Program-made: the position numbers and the translations under genes
Source of the DNA: CAZEQJ01 sp964514385
Lineage (GTDB): Bacteria > Bacteroidota > Bacteroidia > Cytophagales > Cyclobacteriaceae
Assembly: GCA_964514385.1 (NCBI GenBank)
Contig: CAZEQJ010000018.1
Location: forward strand, 1 to 63,349
Direction of reading: 5' to 3'
Length of the DNA stretch: 63,349 bases
Shown: positions 1 to 10,003 of the stretch, one piece after another
Position numbering within the stretch: position 1 is the first letter of the stretch
How the letters are laid out: the number at the start of each line of letters is the position of its first letter
Notes under the pieces: model-generated
What the model was told of the DNA's origin: nothing
The model's input: the letters and a program-made list of their open reading frames with translations, nothing else
The model's database searches: none

Positions 1-1746
1 TTATCCAATCAGACACTCGTTGCGATAACAAGCATAACTGTTTCAGGCGAAGGTGATGTGAGTACAATTTCAGAATTTGGAGGTTCACTCCAGATGATCG
101 CTACAGTAGCCCCTGAAAATGCCAGCTTACCAGGTGTAACATGGAGTATTGATGAAGATAATAGCACAGGTGTGGCAACGATTGACCCCGCTACCGGACT
201 CCTGACAGCCGGTGCTGACGGAGACGGTGTTGTTCGTGTCATTGCCGTTCCTGCAGATGACAGAAACGGAGATGTTTCCGGTTCGCTTGATGTAACCATC
301 ACAGGACAATCAAGTGAAGGTCAGGAATTGATTCTTGCCTGGGAAACCTTCGGTAACACAGCATTTGATACTAATGCCGGTGGCACGCATCCTGCAAACC
401 CGCCCACAGATGGATGGAATGGACAGCAATATTGGGAATCGGACGCTGAGGTACAGGCTTCCCTGTCCAGTATGAATGGGACTGCCGACAATGGTTTTAT
501 AATTAACGGTGTGATAAACAGAGACCGCTCTATTCGTATCAATAACTACGCTGACGGAGGCGGAAAAGACTGGCCAAATGCATCCGGTGACATGCATATC
601 CATATGCATGCTCCAAATAACCTTAGCGGAAGTTTCGATACCTTATTATGGCAAGATATCAATGTAGATGGTTTTTCAGACCTGAAAGTATCATTCGGAT
701 ACCAGAAAGAAGCAGGAAGAGGAGCCAGTGCTACAAGCCTTAATCTTGTGATCAATGCAAGAGTAGATAACGGTGACTGGATACTTCTTGACACTGCCTC
801 ACTTCAGCGTGACATTGCAGAAGGAACCTGGGCTTACGACACCCTTTCACTTACCGGTTTAAGCGGTTCAGAGGTTGACTTATTATTTACTCCGACACTT
901 GCAAGGATGCTCCTTGATGATATTCGGGTATTGGGAACAGGCTCTGCGACAGGTGTCTCCGACATTACCGTTTCCGCTGAAGGTGGTGTATTGGAAATCA
1001 CTGAGGATGATGGTACACTGCAAATGGTTGCTGATGTACAGCCAACCAGTGCCTCCGACAGAACTGTGACCTGGAGTATTGATGACGAGTCTGTCGCTAC
1101 GATTAGTGCATCCGGATTGGTACAGGCATTGGACAACGGTACTGTTGTGGTAACTGCCACTGCAAATGATGGTTCTGGTGTAACCGGGTCTGCCTCAGTA
1201 ACGATTACCAATCAGATTGTTTATGTCACCGGATTAAGTATAGAGGCAGAAGGTGGTGTACAGGCAATTACAACAGATGGTGGTACATTACAAATAAATG
1301 CAACTGTCACTCCGGATAATGCTACCGATAAAACCGTTAACTGGAGTGTCAATACGGCAAATGCCACCATTGATGAAAATGGTTTATTGACAGCAGTATC
1401 GAACGGGGCAGTTATTGTGTCCGCAGAAGCAGTTGGAATTGACCCCGCTGCTGAGGCACTCATAGTTACTTTGCCGATATCCATACAGAATCAGGTTGAG
1501 ATATTTACGGATATCAATACCGGCAGATTCACAGTGTATCCAAACCCTGCCAGCAATATCATTACCATTGCTACTGATGAGATTATTTCTAAGGCTGAGA
1601 TCACTAGCGCGGATGGTAAAACGAATACGGATGCAAATGTCGATAATAATAAAATTGATATTTCGAACCTGCCGTCCGGCATGTACATTTTAAAAGTCTT
1701 CAGCGATGGAGATGTGGTAGGTGAAGTAAGGTTTGTAAAGGAATAA
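1..1746 (+). CDS. Big_2 (Ig-like) repeat protein with T9SS sorting tail, 5' end cut by window
   Basis: The frame is open at the first base, so the N-terminus and any catalytic part lie outside the window. The visible part, about 581 residues, holds a Big_2 Ig-like domain (bases 1-309), a roughly 200-residue beta-rich domain of unknown type (about 325-955) that resembles carbohydrate-binding sandwiches only in general character, two more Big_2 domains (about 955-1215 and 1220-1490), and a C-terminal tail with FTVYPNPASN and a closing LPSGMYILKV segment. That tail is a type A sorting signal of the type IX secretion system, so the protein is probably exported and anchored on the cell surface or released. 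It is followed by a strong terminator, which separates it from the GH43 operon downstream. A role in polysaccharide attack is inferred from its neighbours only; no enzyme domain is visible. Confidence 0.8.
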   Translation, partial: LSNQTLVAITSITVSGEGDVSTISEFGGSLQMIATVAPENASLPGVTWSIDEDNSTGVATIDPATGLLTAGADGDGVVRVIAVPADDRNGDVSGSLDVTITGQSSEGQELILAWETFGNTAFDTNAGGTHPANPPTDGWNGQQYWESDAEVQASLSSMNGTADNGFIINGVINRDRSIRINNYADGGGKDWPNASGDMHIHMHAPNNLSGSFDTLLWQDINVDGFSDLKVSFGYQKEAGRGASATSLNLVINARVDNGDWILLDTASLQRDIAEGTWAYDTLSLTGLSGSEVDLLFTPTLARMLLDDIRVLGTGSATGVSDITVSAEGGVLEITEDDGTLQMVADVQPTSASDRTVTWSIDDESVATISASGLVQALDNGTVVVTATANDGSGVTGSASVTITNQIVYVTGLSIEAEGGVQAITTDGGTLQINATVTPDNATDKTVNWSVNTANATIDENGLLTAVSNGAVIVSAEAVGIDPAAEALIVTLPISIQNQVEIFTDINTGRFTVYPNPASNIITIATDEIISKAEITSADGKTNTDANVDNNKIDISNLPSGMYILKVFSDGDVVGEVRFVKE

Positions 1747-1794
1747 AACGTGCTGGATCATAAAAATTAATTAGTTGATTTGGATTTAGTTATT

Positions 1795-1826
1795 AGGGTG
1801 GCTCGGTAAGAGTCACCCTTGTTTTT
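1795..1826 (+). terminator. Rho-independent terminator after the Big_2 gene
   Basis: A 10-bp stem, AGGGTGGCTC (1795-1804) against GAGTCACCCT (1810-1819) with one G-T pair and a 5-nt loop, is followed by TGTTTTT. It lies 48 bases after the stop codon and before the GH43 gene. Confidence 0.8.
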
Positions 1827-1852
1827 GCGTCTATAGGATAATTATAAAATTC

Positions 1853-3571
1853 ATGATATTTCGTCGTTTAGCATACTTATTTTTCATCACATGTATTACG
1901 GCTTTTGCTCAGAGAAACAGTTCACCTGTGTTTATGAATGCAGTTTATGAAGGCCATGATCAGATTTACACTGACCACCCATTGGAGCCGGGTGAGTTCT
2001 ATAATCCAATTTTGCAAGGATGCTATCCTGATCCTGCCATTACCCGTAAAGGAGATGATTATTACCTGGTATGTTCGTCCTTTGCCATGTTTCCGGGGGT
2101 TCCGATTTTTCATTCAACCGACCTCGTAAACTGGAAACAAATAGGTCATGTTCTGGATAGAGTATCGCAGCTTGATGTAAGCCGCGCCGGTATAAGTGAA
2201 GGGGTTTATGCTCCGGGTATTACCTATAATGAGTATAATGATACTTTTTACATGATTACCACTGCATTTGCAGGAGGGCTTGGCAATATTATCGTAAAGA
2301 CTAAAGATCCGGCTCAGGGATGGAGCGACCCGATCAAACTAAACTTTAATGGCATAGATCCCTCTATTTTTTTCGATGATGACGGCAAGGCTTACGTTGT
2401 TCATAACGATGCACCTGATCGCGGAAAGGCATTATACAATGGGCACCGGGTAATTAAGATCTGGGAATATGACCTTGAAAATGATCAGGTGATTGCAGGA
2501 ACTGACAAGATTATCGTAGATGGCGGAGTGGACATCACACAAAAACCAATCTGGATTGAAGCTCCCCATATTTATAAGAAAAATGGAAAATACTACCTTA
2601 TGTGTGCCGAAGGCGGAACCGGCGGCTGGCATAGTGAGGTGATTTTTATAAGTGATAACCCAAAAGGACCTTATGTTCCTGCACCTTCAAACCCGATTCT
2701 GACACAGCGTTATTTTCCAAAGGAAAGAAATAATAAGGTCGATTGGGCAGGACATGCTGATATAATCGAAGGGCCGGATGGTCAATATTGGGGAGTCTTT
2801 CTGGCAATTAGGCCCAATGAAAAAGATCAGGTAAACACAGGTCGGGAAACATTTATCCTGCCAGTGGACTGGTCAGGTACCTTTCCTGTATTTGAGAATG
2901 GACTGGTGCCCATGAAGCCGAAACTGCAAATGCCGGCAGGAGTTATCAACAAAACAGCAACAGCGGAGTATTTCCAAAACGGAAATTTCACCGTGTCTGA
3001 GGATTTTAGTTCAGAGAATCTTCATCCGCGCTGGATTGGTCTTCGTGGTCCGAGAGAAGCCTTCATCAAATTCGGTAAAAAGGGATTGGAAATCACTCCG
3101 TTTGAAACCAGCATTAAAGATAAGGCGCCTACCTCTACTCTTTTTCACAGGCAACAACACAGTTCATTTACTTTCATTACGGAGATGCAGTATAAACCGG
3201 GTTCAGAGAAAGAACTGGCGGGTATCACATGTTTACAGAATGAGGGCTCGAACTATGTATTCGGTGTCACAAAGATCGGAAGTGAATACATATTACTTCT
3301 GGAGAAAAACTGGTGGCCTGACAGAGGCGAATACAAATATTCCGAGATTATTGCTACTACTAGCATCGACATTAAGTCTCCGATCAGGTTAAGAGTTAAT
3401 GCTGATGGAAATGATTATCAGTTCAGCTATGCCTCGGGAGATGCTGAATATACAAACCTGGGCGGGACTGTTTCTGGTGACATACTCTCAACTAACGTAG
3501 CCGGAGGATTTACAGGTGCATTGATTGGTCTGTACGCAACGTCTGGCAATACATCTTTACCTAATAAATAA
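1853..3571 (+). CDS. GH43 beta-xylosidase / alpha-L-arabinofuranosidase
   Basis: A secreted five-bladed propeller enzyme of family GH43 that should release xylose or arabinose from xylo-oligosaccharides by inversion. A signal peptide (residues 1-19, ending AFAQ) precedes the catalytic domain (about 45-360). The expected three acids are present: general base Asp60 in GCYPDPAIT, pKa-modulating Asp169 in GIDPSIFF, and general acid Glu236 in IEAPHIYK. Residues about 370-572 form a concanavalin-like GH43_C2 domain, the arrangement usual for GH43 xylosidases. The length of 572 is normal. It is the first gene of a tight run with the next three genes (gaps of 2, 11 and 17 bases). Whether it prefers xylose or arabinose cannot be read from the sequence. 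Confidence 0.9.
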   Translation: MIFRRLAYLFFITCITAFAQRNSSPVFMNAVYEGHDQIYTDHPLEPGEFYNPILQGCYPDPAITRKGDDYYLVCSSFAMFPGVPIFHSTDLVNWKQIGHVLDRVSQLDVSRAGISEGVYAPGITYNEYNDTFYMITTAFAGGLGNIIVKTKDPAQGWSDPIKLNFNGIDPSIFFDDDGKAYVVHNDAPDRGKALYNGHRVIKIWEYDLENDQVIAGTDKIIVDGGVDITQKPIWIEAPHIYKKNGKYYLMCAEGGTGGWHSEVIFISDNPKGPYVPAPSNPILTQRYFPKERNNKVDWAGHADIIEGPDGQYWGVFLAIRPNEKDQVNTGRETFILPVDWSGTFPVFENGLVPMKPKLQMPAGVINKTATAEYFQNGNFTVSEDFSSENLHPRWIGLRGPREAFIKFGKKGLEITPFETSIKDKAPTSTLFHRQQHSSFTFITEMQYKPGSEKELAGITCLQNEGSNYVFGVTKIGSEYILLLEKNWWPDRGEYKYSEIIATTSIDIKSPIRLRVNADGNDYQFSYASGDAEYTNLGGTVSGDILSTNVAGGFTGALIGLYATSGNTSLPNK

Positions 3572-3573
3572 TC

Positions 3574-5151
3574 ATGAAAATACTTAGCTTAAAAAAAATC
3601 ATTACTACCCTTTTGTGCACATTATTATGCGTGACATATTCATTTGGGCAATCTCGGGATGCCATTGAAATTACGGTAAACGTAGATCAAAAAGGGCCTA
3701 CAATTAACCGCCATATTTTTGGCCAGTTTGCCGAGCATCTGGGTCGTGGCATATATGAAGGTGTCTGGGTAGGTGAAGAATCAGAAATTCCCAATACAAG
3801 AGGCATCCGAAATGATGTTGTTGAAGCGTTGAAGGAACTCAGCGTTCCAAATGTTCGCTGGCCGGGAGGTTGTTTTGCCGACGAGTATCATTGGCGAGAT
3901 GGTATTGGATCAAAAGAAAGCAGGCAATCAAGGATAAATGCCAGCTGGGGGCGTGACGAACCCAATACATTTGGTACACATGAATATTTTGATTTCCTGC
4001 AACAAATTGGAGCAGAAGCATTCATTTCGGCCAATGTCGGTTCAGGTACAGTACAGGAATCTGCCGACTGGCTGGAGTACCTGACAGCAGAAAATTCAAC
4101 CTTAGCTTTGGAGCGTGCTGAAAATGGTCATCCCGAACCATACGAGGTTGCTTTTTGGGGTATCGGCAATGAAGTATGGGGATGTGGTGGGCCATTCACA
4201 GCTGAAGAATACCTCATCGAGCTCAAACAGTTCGCAAATTTCAGCAATAACTACAACAGCAATGTTATGACACAGATTGTCGCTGTAGGCCCTGACGCAA
4301 CCGGATTTGATGAATATACAGAGGTGATCATGGAGGCCTGGTCCAATAAAAGCTGGGCCTGGGATATGCACGCTCTTTCTCTGCATAGATACACCCGTAA
4401 TGGATGGCCTCCCAACATAAAGTCTTACGACTTCACAGAAGAACAATATGCAGCTGTCATCGAAGAAACAATTGGCATGGATGAGTTTATCAGTGTCAAT
4501 GAACAAGTAATGGATAAATACGATCCGGATAAGAAGATCTCCATTCTGGTAGATGAATGGGGAACCTGGTATGCCCCTATAGAGGGTACAGATCCCGGCT
4601 ATCTTGAGCAGCATAATTCCATTCGGGATGCTATAGTTGCTGCCCTTAATTTTAACATTTTTATTCGTCACGCTGATCGGGTCAGGGGAGCTAATATTGC
4701 CCAAATGATAAATGTGCTACAGGCAATGGTGCTTACTGATGAGGAAAAAATGGTACTGACACCCACTTATCATGCATTTCACCTTTATAAGCCGTTTCAG
4801 GATGCTACCAGACTGGGCGTCGAATATGACAATAAAAAATATACCATTTCCGATATGGAACTTCCAAAAATTGACGTTGCAGCAGCACAAACGGATAATG
4901 GACATATTGTGATCGCCATTACCAACATCGATGCTTCCGAAGCTGCCGACATAAGACTTTCACTGCCCGGTGTAAAAATTGCCAATGTGTCTGCAACTAC
5001 GCTCACCGCTCCGTCAGTTGATGCAATGAACACCTTCGAAAACCCTGATCTGGTAACACCTGATGAAATCAGGGTAAATCATGTCAAAGAAAATTTAAGT
5101 CTGGAAGTAAAACCACACTCAGTCACTGTCATCACATGTGAGCTTCGGTAA
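3574..5151 (+). CDS. GH51 alpha-L-arabinofuranosidase
   Basis: A retaining (beta/alpha)8 exo-enzyme that removes arabinofuranose side chains from arabinoxylan or arabinan oligosaccharides. A signal peptide (about 1-25, ending SFGQ) suggests a periplasmic location. The N-terminal strand has INRHIFGQFAEHLGRGIYEG and the VRWPGGCFADEYHW block typical of GH51. The acid/base is Glu200 in GIGNEVWG and the nucleophile is Glu328 in LVDEWGTWY. The C-terminal beta-sandwich (about 410-525) is complete, and the length of 525 is standard. The start lies 2 bases after the GH43 stop, so the two are probably translationally coupled. It complements the two GH43 enzymes of the locus in removing arabinose. Confidence 0.93.
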   Translation: MKILSLKKIITTLLCTLLCVTYSFGQSRDAIEITVNVDQKGPTINRHIFGQFAEHLGRGIYEGVWVGEESEIPNTRGIRNDVVEALKELSVPNVRWPGGCFADEYHWRDGIGSKESRQSRINASWGRDEPNTFGTHEYFDFLQQIGAEAFISANVGSGTVQESADWLEYLTAENSTLALERAENGHPEPYEVAFWGIGNEVWGCGGPFTAEEYLIELKQFANFSNNYNSNVMTQIVAVGPDATGFDEYTEVIMEAWSNKSWAWDMHALSLHRYTRNGWPPNIKSYDFTEEQYAAVIEETIGMDEFISVNEQVMDKYDPDKKISILVDEWGTWYAPIEGTDPGYLEQHNSIRDAIVAALNFNIFIRHADRVRGANIAQMINVLQAMVLTDEEKMVLTPTYHAFHLYKPFQDATRLGVEYDNKKYTISDMELPKIDVAAAQTDNGHIVIAITNIDASEAADIRLSLPGVKIANVSATTLTAPSVDAMNTFENPDLVTPDEIRVNHVKENLSLEVKPHSVTVITCELR

Positions 5152-5162
5152 ACTATAAAATT

Positions 5163-7637
5163 ATGCGCCAATTAAACATTATTTTTCGCTGGATCATCAT
5201 TATTGTAATACTCACTTCCTGTGTAAATGATCAGCCAACTGAAACATTGAGACTCAATGAAAAAGAATATTTCGAAAGCAGAGGTTTTGATGTTTTTGCC
5301 TTCTCAAGTCTTTATGGCTTGTTTGGTGATGAAAAGAAAAGCAGTGTTGAGTTTATCCAGCATGATGTTCGTACAGCGACAAATGGTGATGTTCGCCTGA
5401 GCCCTACTCCCGAACAATGGGATCCGATACCCAAATTAATTGAAAGAATAGTTGATCAGGAGGCTGGCAGTATCGAAGCATTTCTCGAATATCCAGATTT
5501 TGATTTCAACTACAGCGTAAAAGTCACATCTTCAGGAAGTGACATCCATATTTCAGTCAACCTAGATGAACCCCTGCCGGATCAACTAGTAGGAAAAGCA
5601 GGTTTTAATCTTGAATTCATCCCATCCTGCTATTTTGAAAAAAGCTACCTGATGGATGGGAAGCCTGGCATTTTTCCTTTATATCCGGGAAGCGGTATGG
5701 AAAAAGTACATGGAAAAACTGAGCCATTACCGTTAGCAAAAGGAAATCAAATCACGTTATCCCCGGAGGATCCGTTAACTAGGGTGAAGATCACATCAAA
5801 TGAGGCAGAAATCGCCCTGTATGATGGCAGAAATAAGGCACAGAATGGATGGTTTGTAATACGATCACTCCTTCCCGCCAATAGCACAGGGACGGTACTG
5901 GAATGGCATGTTGATGCCAGCACCATACCTAATTGGGTGAGAAAACCTGTCATCAGCCATTCCCAGCAGGGCTATCATCCTGATCAGCAGAAAAGAGCGG
6001 TGATTGAACTGGATAAAAATGATAATACAACAAAGGAAGTGTCATTATTGAAAATCACTGAAAAAGGCAGTGAAGTTGTTACATCAGCGTCAATTAAAAG
6101 CTGGGGTGATTATCTGAGATATACATACGGTTATTTCGATTTCACTTCTGTAAAAGAAGAAGGAATCTACCAGTTAAAAGCAGGTGGAGTCATCACCGAG
6201 CCCTTCAGGATATCAACTGATGTATATGCTACAGCCTGGCAACCGACACTTGACATTTACCTTCCTGTGCAGATGGATCATATACTCGTAAATGAAGCCT
6301 ATCGTGTATGGCACGGCAAATCACATATGGACGATGCGCTACAGGCACCCACCAACCATGTTCATTTTGATCTTTATGCTATGGGTGAAACGACTGACAC
6401 TCCCTATAAGCCCGGTGAGCATATCCCCGGACTTAATATCGGTGGATGGTATGATGCAGGGGATTATGATATCAGGACACAAACACAATGTTATGTGGTA
6501 CAAAACCTGGTGAATGCATGGGAAGACTTTGGTGTAAACAGGGACAATACGTTAGTTGACTACGTTGCCGGCTACGTGGATATTCATGTTCCAGATGGTA
6601 AACCCGACATATTACAGCAAATCCAGCATGGCGCTCTTGGATTGCTTGCACAACACCGTGCTGTAGGACATGCCATTCATGGCATTGTAGCAGCACATTT
6701 ATCTCAATACACACATCTGGGAGATGGCATTACTAAAACGGATAACCTGATATTCTCTCCGGCAATTGACAGCTTTAGCACAGACGGGTTTAGAAGTGGA
6801 TTATTTGACGACCGCTGGGCATTTACAACCAGAAGTACGCCCCTGAACTATTATAGTGCTGCCGCACTTGCTGCTGCCAGCCGTGCTTTAACCGGCTTCA
6901 ACGATGAATTGGCTGAAGAATGTCTGCAAACAGCGATAAATGTCTGGGAAGAAGAAAGCAATAAGGAGCCTGATTTATTTCGTCATGGGAATACAACAGG
7001 TGGAGCCCTGGAAGATGAAAAATTAAAATGCGCTATCCAGTTATTTATTACAACCGAAGACTCAAAATACGCAGATTATATCCATGAAAGCTGGAGTAGA
7101 ATTGATCGAAGATTTAACGCTCATGCAGGCAGCATTGCACCCATTTTGAATAATCTCGACGCTGATTTCAATGAGAAATTCAAGGTCAGAACACAAGAGT
7201 ATAAAATCTGGCTGGATTCTCTTATGCATGAAAATCCATATGGAGTACCGATTACCCGGGGTGGCTGGGCCGGTTCAGGAAGTGTAACAGGTATGGGCAT
7301 CACTTCCTTTCAGCTCCATAGAGCATTTCCTGAAATAGTGGGGACAGCATATACATTACGGGCACTGGAATATTTATATGGAAACCATCCGGAGTCCGAT
7401 ATATCATTAGTATCAGGAGTAGGAACAAAATCAAAAAAGGTGGCATATGGAAGTAACCGTGCTGATTATAGTTTTATTGCCGGTGGTGTAGTACCGGGAA
7501 TTTTGATTATCCCTCCTGATCTACCCGAAAACAGGGAAGACTGGCCTTTTTTATGGGGCGAAAATGAATATGTTGTATCAGGAGCATCAGCTTACCTCTA
7601 CCTGGCACTTGCTGCAAATGCCATGATGAATAAGTAA
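5163..7637 (+). CDS. GH9 family glycoside hydrolase, lipoprotein
   Basis: A GH9 enzyme, a family mostly of endo- or exo-acting beta-1,4-glucanases with some other activities. The N-terminus ends in an LTSC lipobox (Cys20), so it is a lipoprotein. An N-terminal region with an Ig-like fold (CelD_N type) precedes the (alpha/alpha)6 barrel (about 360-824). Asp431 and Asp434 in WYDAGDYD are the base pair of residues of the family. Glu802 in GENEYV matches the general acid near the C-terminus. GH9 is unusual among xylan-debranching genes. It may cut cellulose or mixed glucan attached to the xylan, or may have another specificity. The family assignment is firm; the substrate is open. Confidence 0.85.
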   Translation: MRQLNIIFRWIIIIVILTSCVNDQPTETLRLNEKEYFESRGFDVFAFSSLYGLFGDEKKSSVEFIQHDVRTATNGDVRLSPTPEQWDPIPKLIERIVDQEAGSIEAFLEYPDFDFNYSVKVTSSGSDIHISVNLDEPLPDQLVGKAGFNLEFIPSCYFEKSYLMDGKPGIFPLYPGSGMEKVHGKTEPLPLAKGNQITLSPEDPLTRVKITSNEAEIALYDGRNKAQNGWFVIRSLLPANSTGTVLEWHVDASTIPNWVRKPVISHSQQGYHPDQQKRAVIELDKNDNTTKEVSLLKITEKGSEVVTSASIKSWGDYLRYTYGYFDFTSVKEEGIYQLKAGGVITEPFRISTDVYATAWQPTLDIYLPVQMDHILVNEAYRVWHGKSHMDDALQAPTNHVHFDLYAMGETTDTPYKPGEHIPGLNIGGWYDAGDYDIRTQTQCYVVQNLVNAWEDFGVNRDNTLVDYVAGYVDIHVPDGKPDILQQIQHGALGLLAQHRAVGHAIHGIVAAHLSQYTHLGDGITKTDNLIFSPAIDSFSTDGFRSGLFDDRWAFTTRSTPLNYYSAAALAAASRALTGFNDELAEECLQTAINVWEEESNKEPDLFRHGNTTGGALEDEKLKCAIQLFITTEDSKYADYIHESWSRIDRRFNAHAGSIAPILNNLDADFNEKFKVRTQEYKIWLDSLMHENPYGVPITRGGWAGSGSVTGMGITSFQLHRAFPEIVGTAYTLRALEYLYGNHPESDISLVSGVGTKSKKVAYGSNRADYSFIAGGVVPGILIIPPDLPENREDWPFLWGENEYVVSGASAYLYLALAANAMMNK

Positions 7638-7654
7638 ACTATAATGCTGATAAG

Positions 7655-9907
7655 ATGAATTGCAACCAAATAAAACTTCTGATTCTTGTCCTTTTTCCTT
7701 CTTTATTACTTGCGCAAACAGCACAAGTAAATCCACAGATCGAGTATCAGTTGATTCGTGGATTTGGTGGGATGAATCATTCCGTATGGATCGGAGACAT
7801 TAATCAGGATGTAAGGGAAAAAGCATTTGGTAACGAACCCGGTCAACTTGGTTTGAGTATTCTCAGAAATTACATATCACCTAACCCGAACCAATGGGCT
7901 GGAGAGGTTGAAACGGCATTATTTGCTCAGAGTCAGGGAGCAATAGTCTTTTCTTCTCCCTGGAACCCTCCTGCTGAGCTTCTCGACCCTAATGCTTCCT
8001 TTAACCGGATTTTGCCATCGAGCTATGGAGCATATGTGAATCACCTGAATGCATTTAGTGATTTTATGATTGATAACGGGGTAAATCTTTATGCCATATC
8101 CGTCCAAAACGAACCCGACTATGGCGAGGAAGGTAGCTGGACGGAGTGGTCTTCATCTGAGATGGTGAGTTTTATGGCGAACCATGCGCAAAACCTCAAC
8201 GACCATGTTATGGCCCCTGAATCATTTCAATTCCGGAGAAACTTCTCGGACCCCATATTGAATAATGAGGCTGCAAATGCCAATCTGGATATTATGGGAG
8301 GTCATATCTATGGTGGTGGATTATTTGATTATCCTTTGGCAAGGGAAAAAGGGAAAGAAGTCTGGATGACGGAGCATTATACTTCAAGCAACCAGAGTGC
8401 CAATAACTGGCCGGATGCTTTATTAGTCGGTGTTGAAATCCATGATTGTATGGAAGAAAACTTCAATGCGTATGTATGGTGGTACATCCGAAGATTTTAT
8501 GGCTTGATAACAGACGATGGTAATATCACTAAAAGAGGATATGTATTCTCACATTTTTCAAAGTTCGTCAGACCGGGTTATGTACGAGTGGATGTAACAA
8601 ATAACACGCCGTTGGAAATTACGGCATATAAAGGGCCTAATAATGAGTTGGTGGTAGTTGTAATCAACGATGGGAACACAAATCAGAGTTTAAGTTTAAA
8701 TGTAGGAGATACAGAAATCACTGAACTTACAAAAATCACAACCTCAAATCAGATTAATCTCCGTAATGAGGGTATTGTAAACGTAGATAACGGCGTTTTT
8801 TCTGACCAGATTGAATCTTATAGTATCAGCACATTTACAACGAACCCTGAAGGAGTAGGTAGATCCGGAAACGTTGGCCCGGTAGCTAATGCCGGTAATG
8901 ATATTACGGTGACAGATGTGGATAATAATGGCTTTGAGACAATTACGCTTGATGCGGGCGGTAGTACGGATTCAGATGGAACGATTACCAATTACTCCTG
9001 GGCGATGCTTGTTTCTGAAGAGCTTGAGCAGATCGGTACCGGGAGTACAATTGACCTTGATTTACCTGTAGGATCTCATGAAATCACCCTAACCGTTACG
9101 GATAATGATGGTGAAAGAGCTAGTGACATGATCAATGTTGTAGTAGAGATTGATGGCAACATTGTGCAAAATGATATCTGGCTGGATGTGGAATGCGCGA
9201 CCGTAGGCAGCAACTGGCAGTTAAGAAGTGACCTGGGGGCTTCCAATCAGCAGTATGTGGCAACACGGCCAGGTCAGGAATCATTAGCAGCTCCGTCTGA
9301 ATCAGAAGAAGACTTGTTGATCATTCCATTTAATGTCACGCAGGCAGGTATCTACAGACCCTGGGGCCGGGTACGTGTGCCCTCACCTGATGATGATTCA
9401 TTCTGGGTGAGACTCGATGATGGTGAATGGGTATTATGGAATAGTATTTCAGGTGGAGCTGGATGGAGCTGGGACGATATTCATGATTCCAATAATGGAA
9501 ATATTGCGCTTACCTATAACCTCTCTGAAGGAGACCATACAATGTATATCTGCTATCGTGAAGATGGAGCTGACCTGGATAAACTATTTTTAACAAATAC
9601 CGGTAATTCACCTACAGGATTGGGTGAACCAGACCAGACTTGCGGCCCAGGTGAGATTTTAAGTGTTGAAGATGAAGTCAGGTTAAAAATATACCCAAAT
9701 CCGGCCACTGATCAACTGACTATCGAATCAGAAATCAGCTTTAATAAAATCAGCATTTTTGACCTTAACGGAAAAGAAGTATCTGTCCAAGCGTTTAAGA
9801 AAGGCGTAAATCTTACGCATACCTCATTGAAGCTCAATCAAGGCATTTATTCAGTAATTATTGAAACCGATTCAGCTCCTGTAATAAAACAGCTCTTGAT
9901 ACATTAA
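7655..9907 (+). CDS. GH30 (subfamily 8-like) glucuronoxylanase with PKD, CBM-like and T9SS domains
   Basis: An endo-xylanase that in this subfamily needs a glucuronosyl side chain next to the cut site. A signal peptide (about 1-20, ending LLAQ) is followed by a GH30 catalytic domain with its beta side domain (about 25-400). The acid/base is Glu153 in VQNEPDYG and the nucleophile is Glu240 in WMTEHY. The WWYIRRFYG segment followed by KRGYVFSHFSKFVRPGY matches the subfamily-8 loop that carries the arginine contacting glucuronate. Next come a PKD domain (about 408-505), a beta-sandwich CBM-like domain (about 510-660) and a T9SS tail with KIYPNPATD. It is therefore an extracellular surface enzyme that would make the first cut. 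It is last in the GH43-GH51-GH9-GH30 run. A second GH30 lies at 14041. Confidence 0.9.
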   Translation: MNCNQIKLLILVLFPSLLLAQTAQVNPQIEYQLIRGFGGMNHSVWIGDINQDVREKAFGNEPGQLGLSILRNYISPNPNQWAGEVETALFAQSQGAIVFSSPWNPPAELLDPNASFNRILPSSYGAYVNHLNAFSDFMIDNGVNLYAISVQNEPDYGEEGSWTEWSSSEMVSFMANHAQNLNDHVMAPESFQFRRNFSDPILNNEAANANLDIMGGHIYGGGLFDYPLAREKGKEVWMTEHYTSSNQSANNWPDALLVGVEIHDCMEENFNAYVWWYIRRFYGLITDDGNITKRGYVFSHFSKFVRPGYVRVDVTNNTPLEITAYKGPNNELVVVVINDGNTNQSLSLNVGDTEITELTKITTSNQINLRNEGIVNVDNGVFSDQIESYSISTFTTNPEGVGRSGNVGPVANAGNDITVTDVDNNGFETITLDAGGSTDSDGTITNYSWAMLVSEELEQIGTGSTIDLDLPVGSHEITLTVTDNDGERASDMINVVVEIDGNIVQNDIWLDVECATVGSNWQLRSDLGASNQQYVATRPGQESLAAPSESEEDLLIIPFNVTQAGIYRPWGRVRVPSPDDDSFWVRLDDGEWVLWNSISGGAGWSWDDIHDSNNGNIALTYNLSEGDHTMYICYREDGADLDKLFLTNTGNSPTGLGEPDQTCGPGEILSVEDEVRLKIYPNPATDQLTIESEISFNKISIFDLNGKEVSVQAFKKGVNLTHTSLKLNQGIYSVIIETDSAPVIKQLLIH

Positions 9908-10003
9908 TTGAGAAAGAGATATTGTAAAACCTTTTCTAATCGGTAAGAACCTCAAAGACACTTTACTACTTAAAGCGTACTATTTAAGTTTGTAGCTATT
10001 AAT

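Noticed and set aside
4102..4704. 200-codon frame on the minus strand inside GH51
   Set aside because: Antisense shadow of a well-supported GH51 gene with intact catalytic residues.
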